A DNA stretch of 64,000 nt from Sphingomonas adhaesiva (GTDB taxonomy: Bacteria; Pseudomonadota; Alphaproteobacteria; Sphingomonadales; Sphingomonadaceae): NCBI RefSeq assembly GCF_002374855.1, contig NZ_NWVC01000004.1:186001-250000 (forward strand), given 5' to 3'. The position numbers and the translations under genes are program-made. Position 1 is the first letter of the stretch. Each line of letters opens with the position of its first letter. The notes beneath the pieces are model-generated. The model did no database searches. It saw nothing but the letters and a program-made list of their open reading frames with translations, and was not told where the DNA came from. Positions 49,700-58,233 of this stretch are shown piece by piece.

Positions 49700-50796
49700 C
49701 CGAACCCACGCAAGACGACGCGCCCCCGCCTGTCGAGGCCCCCGTGCCCGCCGCCATTCCCGCCGACGCACCCGCACCATCCGACGCGCCAGCACCCGCT
49801 GCCCCGCCCGCGCCCACCACGCACGGTCGGCCGATGGTGATCATCGCGGCGATTATCGTGACGGCACTGCTCGCGCTTGGTTTGTGGCTCAGCTACCGCC
49901 CCGCGCCCGATCAGCTTCAGGGCATGGTCGATGCGCGCGCACTTCGGATCAGTAGCAAGGTGACCGGGCGGATCGCCGCCTTCCATGTCGAGGAGGGCCA
50001 GCCGGTGAAGGCAGGGCAATTGCTCTACACAATCGCCAGCCCCGAAGTTGCCGCCAAGTCCGAACAAGCGGGCGGCGCGCTCGTGGCGGCGCAGGCGGTG
50101 GAAAGCAAGGCGGACGAAGGTGCGCGGCCAGAAGATATCCGCGCGGCGGAGGCACAGTGGCGCCGCGCAAAGGCCGCCGCCGAGCTCGCCCAGACCACCT
50201 ATGCACGCACCCAGCAGCTCTATGAACAGGGTGTGCTCGCCGGTCAGAAAGCGGACGAGGCCCGCACCAATGCCGTCGCCTCCGCCGAACAGGCCAAGGC
50301 GGCACGAGCGCAATATGATCTCGCGCTGGCCGGCGCGCGACCGCAGGACAAAAAGGCAGCGAGCGGCCAGGTGCAACAAGCGCGCGGCGCGGTGGCGGAA
50401 GTGCAGGCGGCGGCCGACGAAACCCGCGTCATCGCGCCGGCGGATGGCGAAATCGGTAAGCGGCTCGCCCAGCCCGGTGAACTGGTGCCGCAGGGTTTTC
50501 CGGTGTTCACGCTCACCGATACCGCTCATCCATGGGTGACGCTGAACGTGCGCGAGGATCAGCTCCACGGCCTCGCCCGCGGCAAAGAACTGAGCGGCAC
50601 AATCCCCGCGCTTGGCGATCTGCGCGCGCGCTTCCGCGTGATCTATACGGCACCGGCTGGCGACTTTGCGACCTGGCGGGCAACGCGGCAATCGAGCGGC
50701 TTCGATATCAAGAGCTTTGAGGTTCGCGTTATGCCCATCGCGCCAATCGTGGCGCTGCGGCCGGGCATGACCGTGCTGTTCGACTGGCCGGCATAA
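49696..50796 (+). CDS. HlyD/EmrA-type membrane fusion protein
   Basis: This is a 366-residue periplasmic adaptor. A proline/alanine-rich cytosolic N-terminus (residues 1-45) leads into one membrane helix (MVIIAAIIVTALLALGLWLSY). The biotin-lipoyl half (ALRISSKVTGRIAAFHVEEGQPVKAGQLLYTI), a long alpha-helical hairpin and a beta-barrel domain (VIAPADGEIGKRLAQPGELV) follow. It bridges the TolC-like channel and the permeases. Overlaps with both neighbours or gaps of only a few bases make one transcript likely. Confidence 0.92.
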   Translation: MTEPTQDDAPPPVEAPVPAAIPADAPAPSDAPAPAAPPAPTTHGRPMVIIAAIIVTALLALGLWLSYRPAPDQLQGMVDARALRISSKVTGRIAAFHVEEGQPVKAGQLLYTIASPEVAAKSEQAGGALVAAQAVESKADEGARPEDIRAAEAQWRRAKAAAELAQTTYARTQQLYEQGVLAGQKADEARTNAVASAEQAKAARAQYDLALAGARPQDKKAASGQVQQARGAVAEVQAAADETRVIAPADGEIGKRLAQPGELVPQGFPVFTLTDTAHPWVTLNVREDQLHGLARGKELSGTIPALGDLRARFRVIYTAPAGDFATWRATRQSSGFDIKSFEVRVMPIAPIVALRPGMTVLFDWPA

Positions 50797-50800
50797 CAGG

Positions 50801-51967
50801 GTGAGAAACGCCTTCGGCAGCGCGCTTCGCCGGGAAATGCGTTTCCTCGCCACCAGTTTCTGGGACCGTGCGCTGGTGATCTGGGTGCCATTGCTGCTGA
50901 TGGCGGTGGTGGCGATCCAGTTTTCCGCGGGCGTGATGCGCGACCTGCCGATTGCGGTGGTCGATCTGGACGGCACCGCCGTCGCGCGTGAACTGACCCG
51001 CCGGCTCGATGCGGCGCCGGGGCTGCGTGTCGTGGCGCAGGTGCCAGATATGCAGGCGGCCGAACGGATCGTACGCTCCAACCGCGCCTATGCAGTCGTG
51101 CTGATCCCGGCGGATACCGAGCGCGCGGTGCTGCGCGGGACGACCGGCAGCATCACCACCTTTTACAACGCCAGTTATTCGACCGCTTCGGGGGCAGCCC
51201 TGCGCGAGATTGGCGCGGTCGTGCAGGCCTATGCCGCAACGCTCGGCACCGAGCAGGCCGCCGCTCTCGCCGGGCCCGGCCAGGTGCGCCGGCCGCCGGT
51301 TGCCGCGCAGAGCACCATCCTGTTCAATCCGCAGAGCAGCTACGAACTGCAACTCGTGGCGCTGATCCACCCCGCGCTGCTGCACCTGATCTTCATGGTT
51401 GCCGTCGCGAGCGCACTGGGCCGCGAGTTGCGCGACGGCACGATCGGCGCATGGATCGGCGGAGAGGATCGGCGGAGGGCGATCGCCGCAGTGGCGGGCA
51501 AGTTGACGCCATATCTGGCAATTTTCACCGGCTGGGGATTGCTGGCCACCGGCTATCTCGCCGGGCTGCGCGGCTGGCCGGTCGCGGGCAGCGTGATTCT
51601 GCTGCTCATCGGCTATGTCGCCATGTACCTCGCCTATATCGGCGTGACCTTGCTGATCGTCGGCCTCACCTTGTCGATGGGCAGGACGTTATCGATCGCC
51701 GGGCTTTACGCGGGCGCCTCCTTCGCCTTTGCGGGCGCGATTTTCCCGATCGAATCCGCCTCCAGCTTCGCCCGGATCTGGAGTGCGCTCCTGCCCTATT
51801 CGGCATTCGCCAAGCTGCTGTCGGAACAATGGATTATGGGCGCGCCCGCGATGAAATCTGCCGGGCAGCTGCTCGCTATGCTCGCCTTCCTGATCGTCGG
51901 GACAGGCATCGGGCTGCCGCTTTACCTGGCGGCTGCACGCCGACCGCAAGCCTGGGGGCGACGATGA
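50801..51967 (+). CDS. ABC-2 type transporter permease (first)
   Basis: This is a 388-residue inner-membrane protein of the YhhJ/YbhR-like ABC-2 permease family, starting at GTG 50801. One N-terminal membrane helix is followed by a large periplasmic domain (about residues 45-180, with VVDLDGTAVARELTRRLDAAPG). Five helices follow in the C-terminal half. The protein contains no Walker motifs. It is paired with the next gene, and their ends overlap by 4 nt. Confidence 0.88.
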   Translation: MRNAFGSALRREMRFLATSFWDRALVIWVPLLLMAVVAIQFSAGVMRDLPIAVVDLDGTAVARELTRRLDAAPGLRVVAQVPDMQAAERIVRSNRAYAVVLIPADTERAVLRGTTGSITTFYNASYSTASGAALREIGAVVQAYAATLGTEQAAALAGPGQVRRPPVAAQSTILFNPQSSYELQLVALIHPALLHLIFMVAVASALGRELRDGTIGAWIGGEDRRRAIAAVAGKLTPYLAIFTGWGLLATGYLAGLRGWPVAGSVILLLIGYVAMYLAYIGVTLLIVGLTLSMGRTLSIAGLYAGASFAFAGAIFPIESASSFARIWSALLPYSAFAKLLSEQWIMGAPAMKSAGQLLAMLAFLIVGTGIGLPLYLAAARRPQAWGRR

Positions 51968-53076
51968 TCGGCCGCGCCTTCCTCGCCACCTTCCGCGCAA
52001 TCCTGGCCGACAGCTCGGCGCTAATGCTGCTGATCGGGTCGTGCCTTCTTTATTCCTTCTTCTACCCCACCGCTTATTCCGGCGAGGTGCCGGTGCGGAT
52101 GCCGGTGGCGGTGGTCAATCTGGATCATAGCGCCACCAGCCGATCGCTGGAGACCCGGCTCGGCGCGTTGCAACAGGCGGAAGTGGTCGCGCGGCTCCCG
52201 TCCCCCGCCGTCGCGCTACGCTGGCTGGAAGAACGGCGGGTGAGCGCGATCGTGGTGATTCCGCAAGGCTTTGAACAGCGCATCCTGTCCGGCGGTCAAG
52301 GGACCGTCGCGCTCTATGGCAACGGCGCCTATCTGCTGCGCAGTTCGACCGCGCTTGCCGGCATTGGTGCGGCATTGGGAGAGATCGGACGCGATGCTGC
52401 GGTTGCCCAGGCGATGGCCAGCGGGGCGCCGGCCGCCGCCCCGCTGGCGATGATCCAGCGCCCCTTGTTCAACACCCGCGAGGGCTACGGCAGCACGATC
52501 TTTCCCGGTGTCGCCTTTCTCATCATCCAGCAGACCTTGTTGATGGGGCTCACCGTGCTTGCCGCAACGATGCGAGAGCGCCAGGGAACGCTCAGCTTCG
52601 CGCCACGCACCCTGCTCGGCATCGCGCTGGCCTTTCTCGTCATCGGGTGCGCGGACATCGCCTATTTCACTGGTTTCGTCTTCTGGTTTCAGGATTATCC
52701 GCGCGGGGCTGCCGATCCGCTGACGCTGGTCGTGTCCGCAACGCTGTTCATATCCGCGACGGTCGCCGGCGCGTTGGCGCTCGCCAGCTTTTTCCGCACG
52801 CGTGAGCGCCCCATCCAGTTGTGGATCGTCACCTCGGTCCCGATCTTCTTCCTGTCCGGTCTGTCCTGGCCAAGCGAGGCGACGCCGCACTGGCTATCGC
52901 TGTTGGCGCGCCTCCTGCCGACGACGCCGGGAATCAAACTGATGGTTGGCGTCAACCAGATGGGCGCAACGCTGGTCGAGCAGCGAGGTGCGTTGATCAA
53001 TCTCGCGCTGCTAACCATTTTTTACGGTGCGATCGCGGTATCGCGCTATCGCCTGCGGCCTTGCGGAGCGCCATAG
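51964..53076 (+). CDS. ABC-2 type transporter permease (second)
   Basis: This is a 370-residue paralog-like partner of the preceding permease with the same layout: a first helix, a periplasmic domain (VVNLDHSATSRSLETRLGALQ), then five helices. I use ATG 51964, overlapping the upstream stop as ATGA; the longer reading runs through the previous gene in another frame. The two probably form a heterodimeric exporter core. No ATP-binding subunit is found beside them, which is unusual for this class. Confidence 0.88.
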   Translation: MIGRAFLATFRAILADSSALMLLIGSCLLYSFFYPTAYSGEVPVRMPVAVVNLDHSATSRSLETRLGALQQAEVVARLPSPAVALRWLEERRVSAIVVIPQGFEQRILSGGQGTVALYGNGAYLLRSSTALAGIGAALGEIGRDAAVAQAMASGAPAAAPLAMIQRPLFNTREGYGSTIFPGVAFLIIQQTLLMGLTVLAATMRERQGTLSFAPRTLLGIALAFLVIGCADIAYFTGFVFWFQDYPRGAADPLTLVVSATLFISATVAGALALASFFRTRERPIQLWIVTSVPIFFLSGLSWPSEATPHWLSLLARLLPTTPGIKLMVGVNQMGATLVEQRGALINLALLTIFYGAIAVSRYRLRPCGAP

Positions 53077-53548
53077 CCCGCCGACTGAACATGCCCCCTG
53101 TTTGGTAGCGAGCCATTCACATCTCACGGCCGATTTTAAACTTTACGGGCGGACGAGGGACGCTCTGCCGCTGTCGTCTCACGGCCTCTTACCCCTTCGT
53201 CTTGGGATCTGACGATCGCTCAGTGACTTGGCTCCAGCCGCGAGCGCGTAATTCCACCTTCTGAATGAATAACTGGTTTCGAGATCATGCCTTCAGAAAT
53301 TGAAGGACACCGATCGGGCGCTCCGCGACTCTGCGGTTGAACGAAACCCGAACGGCCATTTTTGGCAGGAGCGGTCATTCCCCGAGCGTCGGAGAACGAC
53401 TTGAGTTGGTCGAGAGCTGCTGTCGCGCAGCCTATGGACAGATAGCCGCTTTTGCAACTTGCGAGCCCGTAATCCAAGGAGCCGCTATCTACCTCGAACG
53501 CACGTCAATTTTTCACATTCATTTCCATCAGCTGTCCGTCGGCTTCCG
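53077..53548. other. Intergenic region after the efflux cassette
   Basis: About 470 bp with no credible gene lie between the second permease and the convergent LprI-like gene. The region is AT-richer than the surroundings. It includes the degenerate copy of the short sequence also present before the cassette (53350-53374). No terminator hairpin with a T-run was seen. Confidence 0.5.
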
Positions 53549-53944
53549 TCATTCGTCATTTCTTGGCTCCGGGAGGATTGCCGGTGTGCTGTCAGCGTAG
53601 GTGAGCCAGTTGCGCCAGATCGTCGCGGTGCGTGCTTTGGTGAGGGCGATCCGACAACCCAGGTTCATGGCACCGCGGATCGTGCCTTGGCTCCACGACT
53701 CGTAGACGGCGTCGCATTCGGCATCGCGGTAGGCGATCCATGCCCGTTCCGCCGTGCGGAGTTTCGCCAGCGCCGCCGTATCCTTTTGCTCCGTCAATCG
53801 CTTCGTTCCCGCCGCGTAGTATCGGTTGAGTTCGGCATCGGCGCGGGCGAGGTCGGTGGCGAGGCATTGCTCGACATCGCGCGTGGTCGAACCCTCGCAT
53901 GGATTTCCGGCTGCCAGCAGCAGCGCAGCGATGATAACCGACAT
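53549..53944 (-). CDS. Lysozyme inhibitor LprI-like (DUF1311) protein
   Basis: This is a 131-residue exported protein with a very short hydrophobic leader (MSVIIAALLLAAG). The DUF1311 domain is recognised by its cysteine pattern and by LNRYYAAGTKRLTEQ, LRTAERAWIAYRDAECDAV and GAMNLGCRIALTKART. The family includes the mycobacterial lysozyme inhibitor LprI, but most members are uncharacterised periplasmic proteins. It is separate from the next small gene by about 40 bp. Confidence 0.8.
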   Translation of the reverse strand: MSVIIAALLLAAGNPCEGSTTRDVEQCLATDLARADAELNRYYAAGTKRLTEQKDTAALAKLRTAERAWIAYRDAECDAVYESWSQGTIRGAMNLGCRIALTKARTATIWRNWLTYADSTPAILPEPRNDE

Positions 53945-53981
53945 ATCTCTTTCCCCAAGCGGCCAATCGACCCGCTTCGAT

Positions 53982-54209
53982 CTACAACGTTTCGACCCGA
54001 TCAGCCGCCCCGGGTTCCGTCGCGACCGATCGGATGGTCACCCGGTCCACCAACACCTGCACGGCCCAGGCGACGACCGCCAGCGCCGCCCACGGCCAGC
54101 CGCGGGTCAGCCACACGTCGAGGTGGAAGCCGTTTGCCGGCAGCGTCAGCCCGCACGCGATGAGAGCGAGCCACTTGAGGCTGTTCATCGCGAACGATGC
54201 GCCGTTCAT
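53982..54209 (-). CDS. Small membrane protein, unknown
   Basis: This is a possible 75-residue protein (from ATG 54209; a later ATG at 54188 is equally good) with two hydrophobic segments, SLKWLALIACGLTLPANG and WPWAALAVVAWAVQVLVD, followed by a polar tail. I do not recognise a family. It is in line with the neighbouring small minus-strand genes, but coding status rests only on the membrane-like pattern. Confidence 0.4.
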   Translation of the reverse strand: MNGASFAMNSLKWLALIACGLTLPANGFHLDVWLTRGWPWAALAVVAWAVQVLVDRVTIRSVATEPGAADRVETL

Positions 54210-54296
54210 GATCCACAGCTTCGCGCGCGACGATGCCGGTCGCCATGCTGCCCACAACAGGAGTGCGGCCGGGGCGCCGAGGCCGGCGCACCCCGT

Positions 54297-54458
54297 TCAT
54301 TCGGGACCGAGGTTCACCTTCGCTATCATGGCGGCGACGAACGACACCACGCACAACAACAGGATCAGCGGCAGCGCGCGGAAGAAGCCGGTGGCGTTGA
54401 GCACGCCAACCAGCATCAGCAGCGCGACGATCGCTACGGCCCCGATGACGGCGATCAT
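54297..54458 (-). CDS. Small two-helix membrane protein, 53 residues
   Basis: This is a short frame starting MIAVIGAVAIVALLMLVGVL, then a turn (NATGFFRALP), a second hydrophobic segment LILLLCVVSFVAAMIA, and a short charged end. The gap to the signal-peptide gene upstream is 12 nt, and the order fits a small minus-strand operon. The even spacing of hydrophobic and polar parts makes it more convincing than random GC-rich frames. Function unknown. Confidence 0.45.
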   Translation of the reverse strand: MIAVIGAVAIVALLMLVGVLNATGFFRALPLILLLCVVSFVAAMIAKVNLGPE

Positions 54459-54470
54459 CGCGGCGCGCCC

Positions 54471-55187
54471 TCAGAACGCCGCGCGGTCGGTCTTCGGCGC
54501 GGCGCGGTCGACCGCCACGACGAAGGAACGCTCGCGTTCGCGGTCCTGATCGGTGCCATCGGCCAGCCGGATCGTGTTGTCGTTGAAGACGATCGACGCC
54601 TTGAGGTTCGGCAGCGCCTCGGGCCGGCGTTGGAAGGGCGTGATCGAGCCGCACATCGACTTCAGCGGGGCGCTACACCAGGCGAGCGTCATCCCCTGAT
54701 CCCGACGACCGTCGGGTGTGCCATATTTCGCAATGACTTGGCGGAGGAAGGCATCGCCCTTCATCGCGTCCTGCGGGATCTGGAGGTAGACATCGGTGAC
54801 GGTCGATCCGCCCGATGGCGCGGCGGTCAGGCCGACAGTGATTGCCTCGCGATTGGGTCCGACGGCCTTGAGTTGCGTCATCACCCGGTCGGCCATGGTC
54901 GGCGATGAAGCGGCACCGGTCCGCCGTCGCGCCGCTTCCGCACGGACGCGGGCGGCGAAGCTGGGGCCGTAGCTCACGCCGTTCGTAGCCGGCATCGTAT
55001 AGCCAGCTTTCATCAAAGCCGCTCTAGCCTCGCTTGCCGACATGCCCAGGCGGACCCCGGCGACATCGAGCGGGAACGCCGGGTACATGGCGGGCTGCTG
55101 CGCCGGTCCATTGGGGAGCGTCTGGGCTGCTACCGACAGGGGTGCGGCGACAACGACGATGGCCGCAGCCAGGAGCCTCTTCTTCAT
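54471..55187 (-). CDS. Exported hypothetical protein
   Basis: This is a 238-residue protein with a clear signal peptide (MKKRLLAAAIVVVAAPLSVAAQ). The mature part starts with a segment (FPLDVAGVRLGMSASEARAALMKAGY) seen in many secreted proteins of this order, where it resembles short SmpA/BamE-like or DUF-type beta-alpha units. Two cysteines (AWCSAPLKSMCG) could form a disulfide in the periplasm. I cannot name a function. Confidence 0.7.
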   Translation of the reverse strand: MKKRLLAAAIVVVAAPLSVAAQTLPNGPAQQPAMYPAFPLDVAGVRLGMSASEARAALMKAGYTMPATNGVSYGPSFAARVRAEAARRRTGAASSPTMADRVMTQLKAVGPNREAITVGLTAAPSGGSTVTDVYLQIPQDAMKGDAFLRQVIAKYGTPDGRRDQGMTLAWCSAPLKSMCGSITPFQRRPEALPNLKASIVFNDNTIRLADGTDQDRERERSFVVAVDRAAPKTDRAAF

Positions 55188-55208
55188 GTGTCCTGTTCCT
55201 CTTGGTGT

Positions 55209-56549
55209 TCAGCGGATCGCGATGGTGACGAAACTGGCGGTATCGGACGCGCCCGCGACGTGACCAGCGTCGAAGGCGTGGGCGACACCAAGCCGCAGCG
55301 ACGCCGTGCGAGACAGCGCGATCGACCAGCCCAGTTCGAGGTCCAGTTCGCGGGCATCGGGCGTCAGATCGGTGGCGATCCTTCGCGTAGTCAAAGCACC
55401 CGAAACGAGGTCGAACGACACCGGCGCCAGCAGCACCGCTCGCGCACGTTCAACCCGCAGCGGTGACGACAGTCCGAGCGTTGCGCGCCCGCCGAACAGT
55501 CCCCGCGCGCCTTCCAGCGAGAAGGCGCTGCCGAGCAGCCGGCCCTGAAAGCGAAGCAGGTCCGAGCCGCCTTCGGCCCGCGTCGACGATGCGGTCGCCC
55601 GGGCGGTCAGGTCGATGCCGACGAGTTCGCGCCTGTAAATCAGCGTCGCAAGCGTGGTCCGGGCACCGCCCAGGCCGAGCCCCGCATCGCCACGCATACC
55701 GAGCAGTTGTCCGCGCTCAACGAGTTCGGACATTTTCAGCCCGACGCCGAACGGCATCGCGAAGCTGACGGTCTGCTGCCGAAGGCGACCGTCGCGCGAT
55801 GTACCGGAGGAAAAGGACGCCGACCATCCTCCCGCCGACCATGACGACATGCTTCCGACCGGCATCGAGGCGATGCCGCGAAGGGCCGAGCCACTCAGCC
55901 CGCTTCCACCGCCGACCGCGATGTTGGTCGCGAACGTCACCTGTTGACCGGCAGTCGGCGAGAACGACACGACGGCTGGCACGCCCGGACGCGAGGCCGA
56001 GTGTGCGCCGACATTCGTCGCGAAGCCCATCCGTGCGGCGTCGGCCTGCGCCATGCGCCACGGCGCATCGGTCGGCGCGAGCATCGCGCCGGCGAGCAGC
56101 CCGGAACCACGGGCACGCACGCCAGACGATCCGGTCATCGCGAAGTCGCGCCCGTAGCGGTCGAACACCGTCATCTCGCCGGTCTGTCTGCCCAGCGTCG
56201 CCGCAGCAGCGGAGCCGCCGAACGGTGCCGACAGTGTGAGCGACGAAAACCGCGTCAGCACGGCATCCGCCGCGGCGAACGACGACGCAGGCGCCTGCGC
56301 CTTCATCGCCTTCTCGATGTCGAGCAGGCCCACGCCGTAAACCTGATCCACCCCGGGCGCGCCCAGATCGGTCGCGGTGTCGAGCAGGATGCGGCTGATC
56401 TCCTTGCCGCCGAGCCTCGGCCAATATTGCTTGAGCAGCGCCGCGGCGCCGGCAACCGCCGGGGCGGCGAACCTGCTGGTGAGCGGGCGCAGTTTAGGCG
56501 AACCAACGGCCTGCCGGCAACGCCATTCTTCACGACACAATGTCAGCAA
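55209..56549 (-). pseudogene. Truncated subtilisin-type (S8) autotransporter protease
   Basis: The 446-residue frame begins with unrelated sequence. From about residue 24 it matches the end of an S8 peptidase domain: TSRFAAPAVAGAAALLKQYW, where the catalytic GTSxAAP serine box should be, then ISRILLDTATDLGAPGVDQVYGVGLLDIEKAM. A linker and a C-terminal outer-membrane beta-barrel (about residues 190-446) follow and are intact. The Asp and His parts of the active site and the signal peptide are absent, and the TSxFAAP box has an extra residue. The break is near 56480. It cannot be an active exported protease as it stands. Confidence 0.75.
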
Positions 56550-56700
56550 GCTTTGACATCATGTCGACGCTTGCCAACACAGTAAACAAAGAGTTAATTT
56601 GCTGAACAATTCCGACGCTACTTATTTCCAAGCCGCCGCGCGAAACCTGGTCTTCATTTCAACATAAGGTCTTGCTTCGACAGCCAAGCCGAATCACATT

Positions 56701-56738
56701 GACCAGAATATGATCCCTTTTGGTAGCATATGCTGGTC
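56701..56738. promoter_or_regulatory. Inverted repeat over the methyltransferase start codon
   Basis: GACCAGAATATG (56701-56712) and CATATGCTGGTC (56727-56738) are inverted copies with one mismatch, separated by 14 bp. The right half contains the ATG start codon at 56730. Since the encoded protein carries two helix-turn-helix domains, this is a good candidate for its own operator. Confidence 0.6.
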
Positions 56739-57683
56739 ACGGCACTGATCGACGCACGACGATCGATAGGTATGTCACAGAGCGCGCTGGCGGCCCGCAT
56801 CGGCATGGCGCCGCTCCGGATCAAAAGGCTTGAGCGCGGCATCGGGTCGGTGGCCACGTTGACGGCGGCGATGGCGGCGTTGGATTTCCGGCTGACTGGC
56901 ATCGCACCGGGTAAGGATCTGGCCGCCCAGCTACGCGCTAGCCGCTTGCGGCGGGGCCTGACCGTGGTCGACGTGGCGGCCCGCGCAAAGCTGTCGCGCA
57001 CCACCGTCGTGAGCCTCGAACGCGGCGGCGGGTCCGTTGCGAGCCTGCGGCGCCTGATGGCGGTGGTCGCGCCCAAAGCCCGACGGCGGGCGCAGGAGCG
57101 AGCCTATTGGGGTGAGGGCGACAAAACCGACCGCGACGTGCGTTTCACGCCGCCTGATTTCTTGGCGAAGGTCGAGGATGCCTTCGGCCCGATCGACCTC
57201 GATCCGTGCGGTCACCGGCTCAGCCCGGTCACGGCGAAACGCCGCATCCTGCTCGAAGAGGGCGGCGACGGGTTCGTCGACGACTGGTCGGGCCGGCTCG
57301 CATTCGTCAATCCGCCCTTCAGCGAAATGCTCCGCTGGCTTAAGCGCGCGCATGAGCAATGGTCTTGTGGGAACGTCGGCAGCGTGGTGTGCCTCGTCCC
57401 CGCGCGCACCGACGCCCGCTGGTTTCATGAAGTGCTAAGCGTCGACGCCGATATCTTCTTCCTGCAAGGGCGGGTGCGGTTTGCCGACATCCGCGGAAAG
57501 TCGCAGCACACACCCTTCGCCTTGATGCTGGTGGCCCTCGGCACCTCGCCCGGGCAGCGGGCGCGCTGGAGTGCGGTGGCCGAGGGGTTCTGGCTGAATC
57601 CCTCGCGCGAGAAGGCCTCACTGCCAGATCGGCCAGTCGTGGATGGCGACGCGATCGCCCGGATCGACGCCGCGCTCGACTAG
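56730..57683 (+). CDS. Two HTH domains fused to a phage-type DNA adenine methyltransferase
   Basis: This is a 317-residue fusion. Residues about 1-60 and 64-112 each look like an XRE-type helix-turn-helix (RRSIGMSQSALAARIG and RLRRGLTVVDVAARAKLS, both followed by LERG). Residues 128-290 match the phage Dam-type N6-adenine methyltransferase family: RFTPPDFLAKVEDAFGPIDLDPCG, then the catalytic NPPF at 194-197, then PARTDARWFHE and HTPFALMLV. It probably methylates DNA and regulates its own gene. Its 3' end overlaps the convergent hypothetical gene by 66 nt. Confidence 0.85.
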   Translation: MLVTALIDARRSIGMSQSALAARIGMAPLRIKRLERGIGSVATLTAAMAALDFRLTGIAPGKDLAAQLRASRLRRGLTVVDVAARAKLSRTTVVSLERGGGSVASLRRLMAVVAPKARRRAQERAYWGEGDKTDRDVRFTPPDFLAKVEDAFGPIDLDPCGHRLSPVTAKRRILLEEGGDGFVDDWSGRLAFVNPPFSEMLRWLKRAHEQWSCGNVGSVVCLVPARTDARWFHEVLSVDADIFFLQGRVRFADIRGKSQHTPFALMLVALGTSPGQRARWSAVAEGFWLNPSREKASLPDRPVVDGDAIARIDAALD

Positions 57684-58109
57684 GTCGCGCAGGCGCGCGT
57701 CGGCGCGGGCAACGCCGTCCTCGATGTCCAGCGGCTTGAAGCCGAGGTGAAGGATTTCGCTCGGGGCGAGGCGGAAGCTGCCCCTCACATGCGGCTGCGG
57801 CAGCAGCAGGGCGCGCGTTCCGCTCTTCGAAAGCCATAACCGGCAGCCGAGGTGCGACCAGCAGATCTGGTCGCGCGGCACGAAGATTGAGATATCGGTC
57901 ATTTCGGTCACGCCCGCCTGCTCCTCGAAACCGAGGTGCACGAGGTCGGTCTGCGCATCGCAGGCCATCTGACCGATGCTCAGCCGCGCGAGCGGATCGA
58001 GCCGGTCACCAGCGAGCAGCCCCGCCGATGGCTTCAGGCGGCGGTTGCCGAGGAGCAGGACAGACACGGCGGCGGCATAGGCGCGCAGGATGGCGGTATC
58101 GTTGATCAT
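57618..58109 (-). CDS. Hypothetical protein
   Basis: This is a 163-residue protein without a family that I recognise. It looks soluble and mixed alpha/beta, with no signal peptide or membrane segment, apart from a mildly hydrophobic start (ILRAYAAAVSVLLLGN). It contains DISIFVPRDQICWSHLGCRLWLS, a beta-rich middle. It is transcribed with the mobilization genes to its right and overlaps the methyltransferase end on the other strand. Confidence 0.6.
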   Translation of the reverse strand: MINDTAILRAYAAAVSVLLLGNRRLKPSAGLLAGDRLDPLARLSIGQMACDAQTDLVHLGFEEQAGVTEMTDISIFVPRDQICWSHLGCRLWLSKSGTRALLLPQPHVRGSFRLAPSEILHLGFKPLDIEDGVARADARLRDLVERGVDPGDRVAIHDWPIWQ

Positions 58110-58233
58110 CTGGGTCTTTCCGATTTTTCATCCCCCAATCGGGGACACTTCATCGGATCATTCCCCTTTCAGGCGGCGGCGCCCCGCCTGCCCGAGGCAC
58201 CCGCGACGGTCGTCGCGGGTGCCCGGCCCTGGC

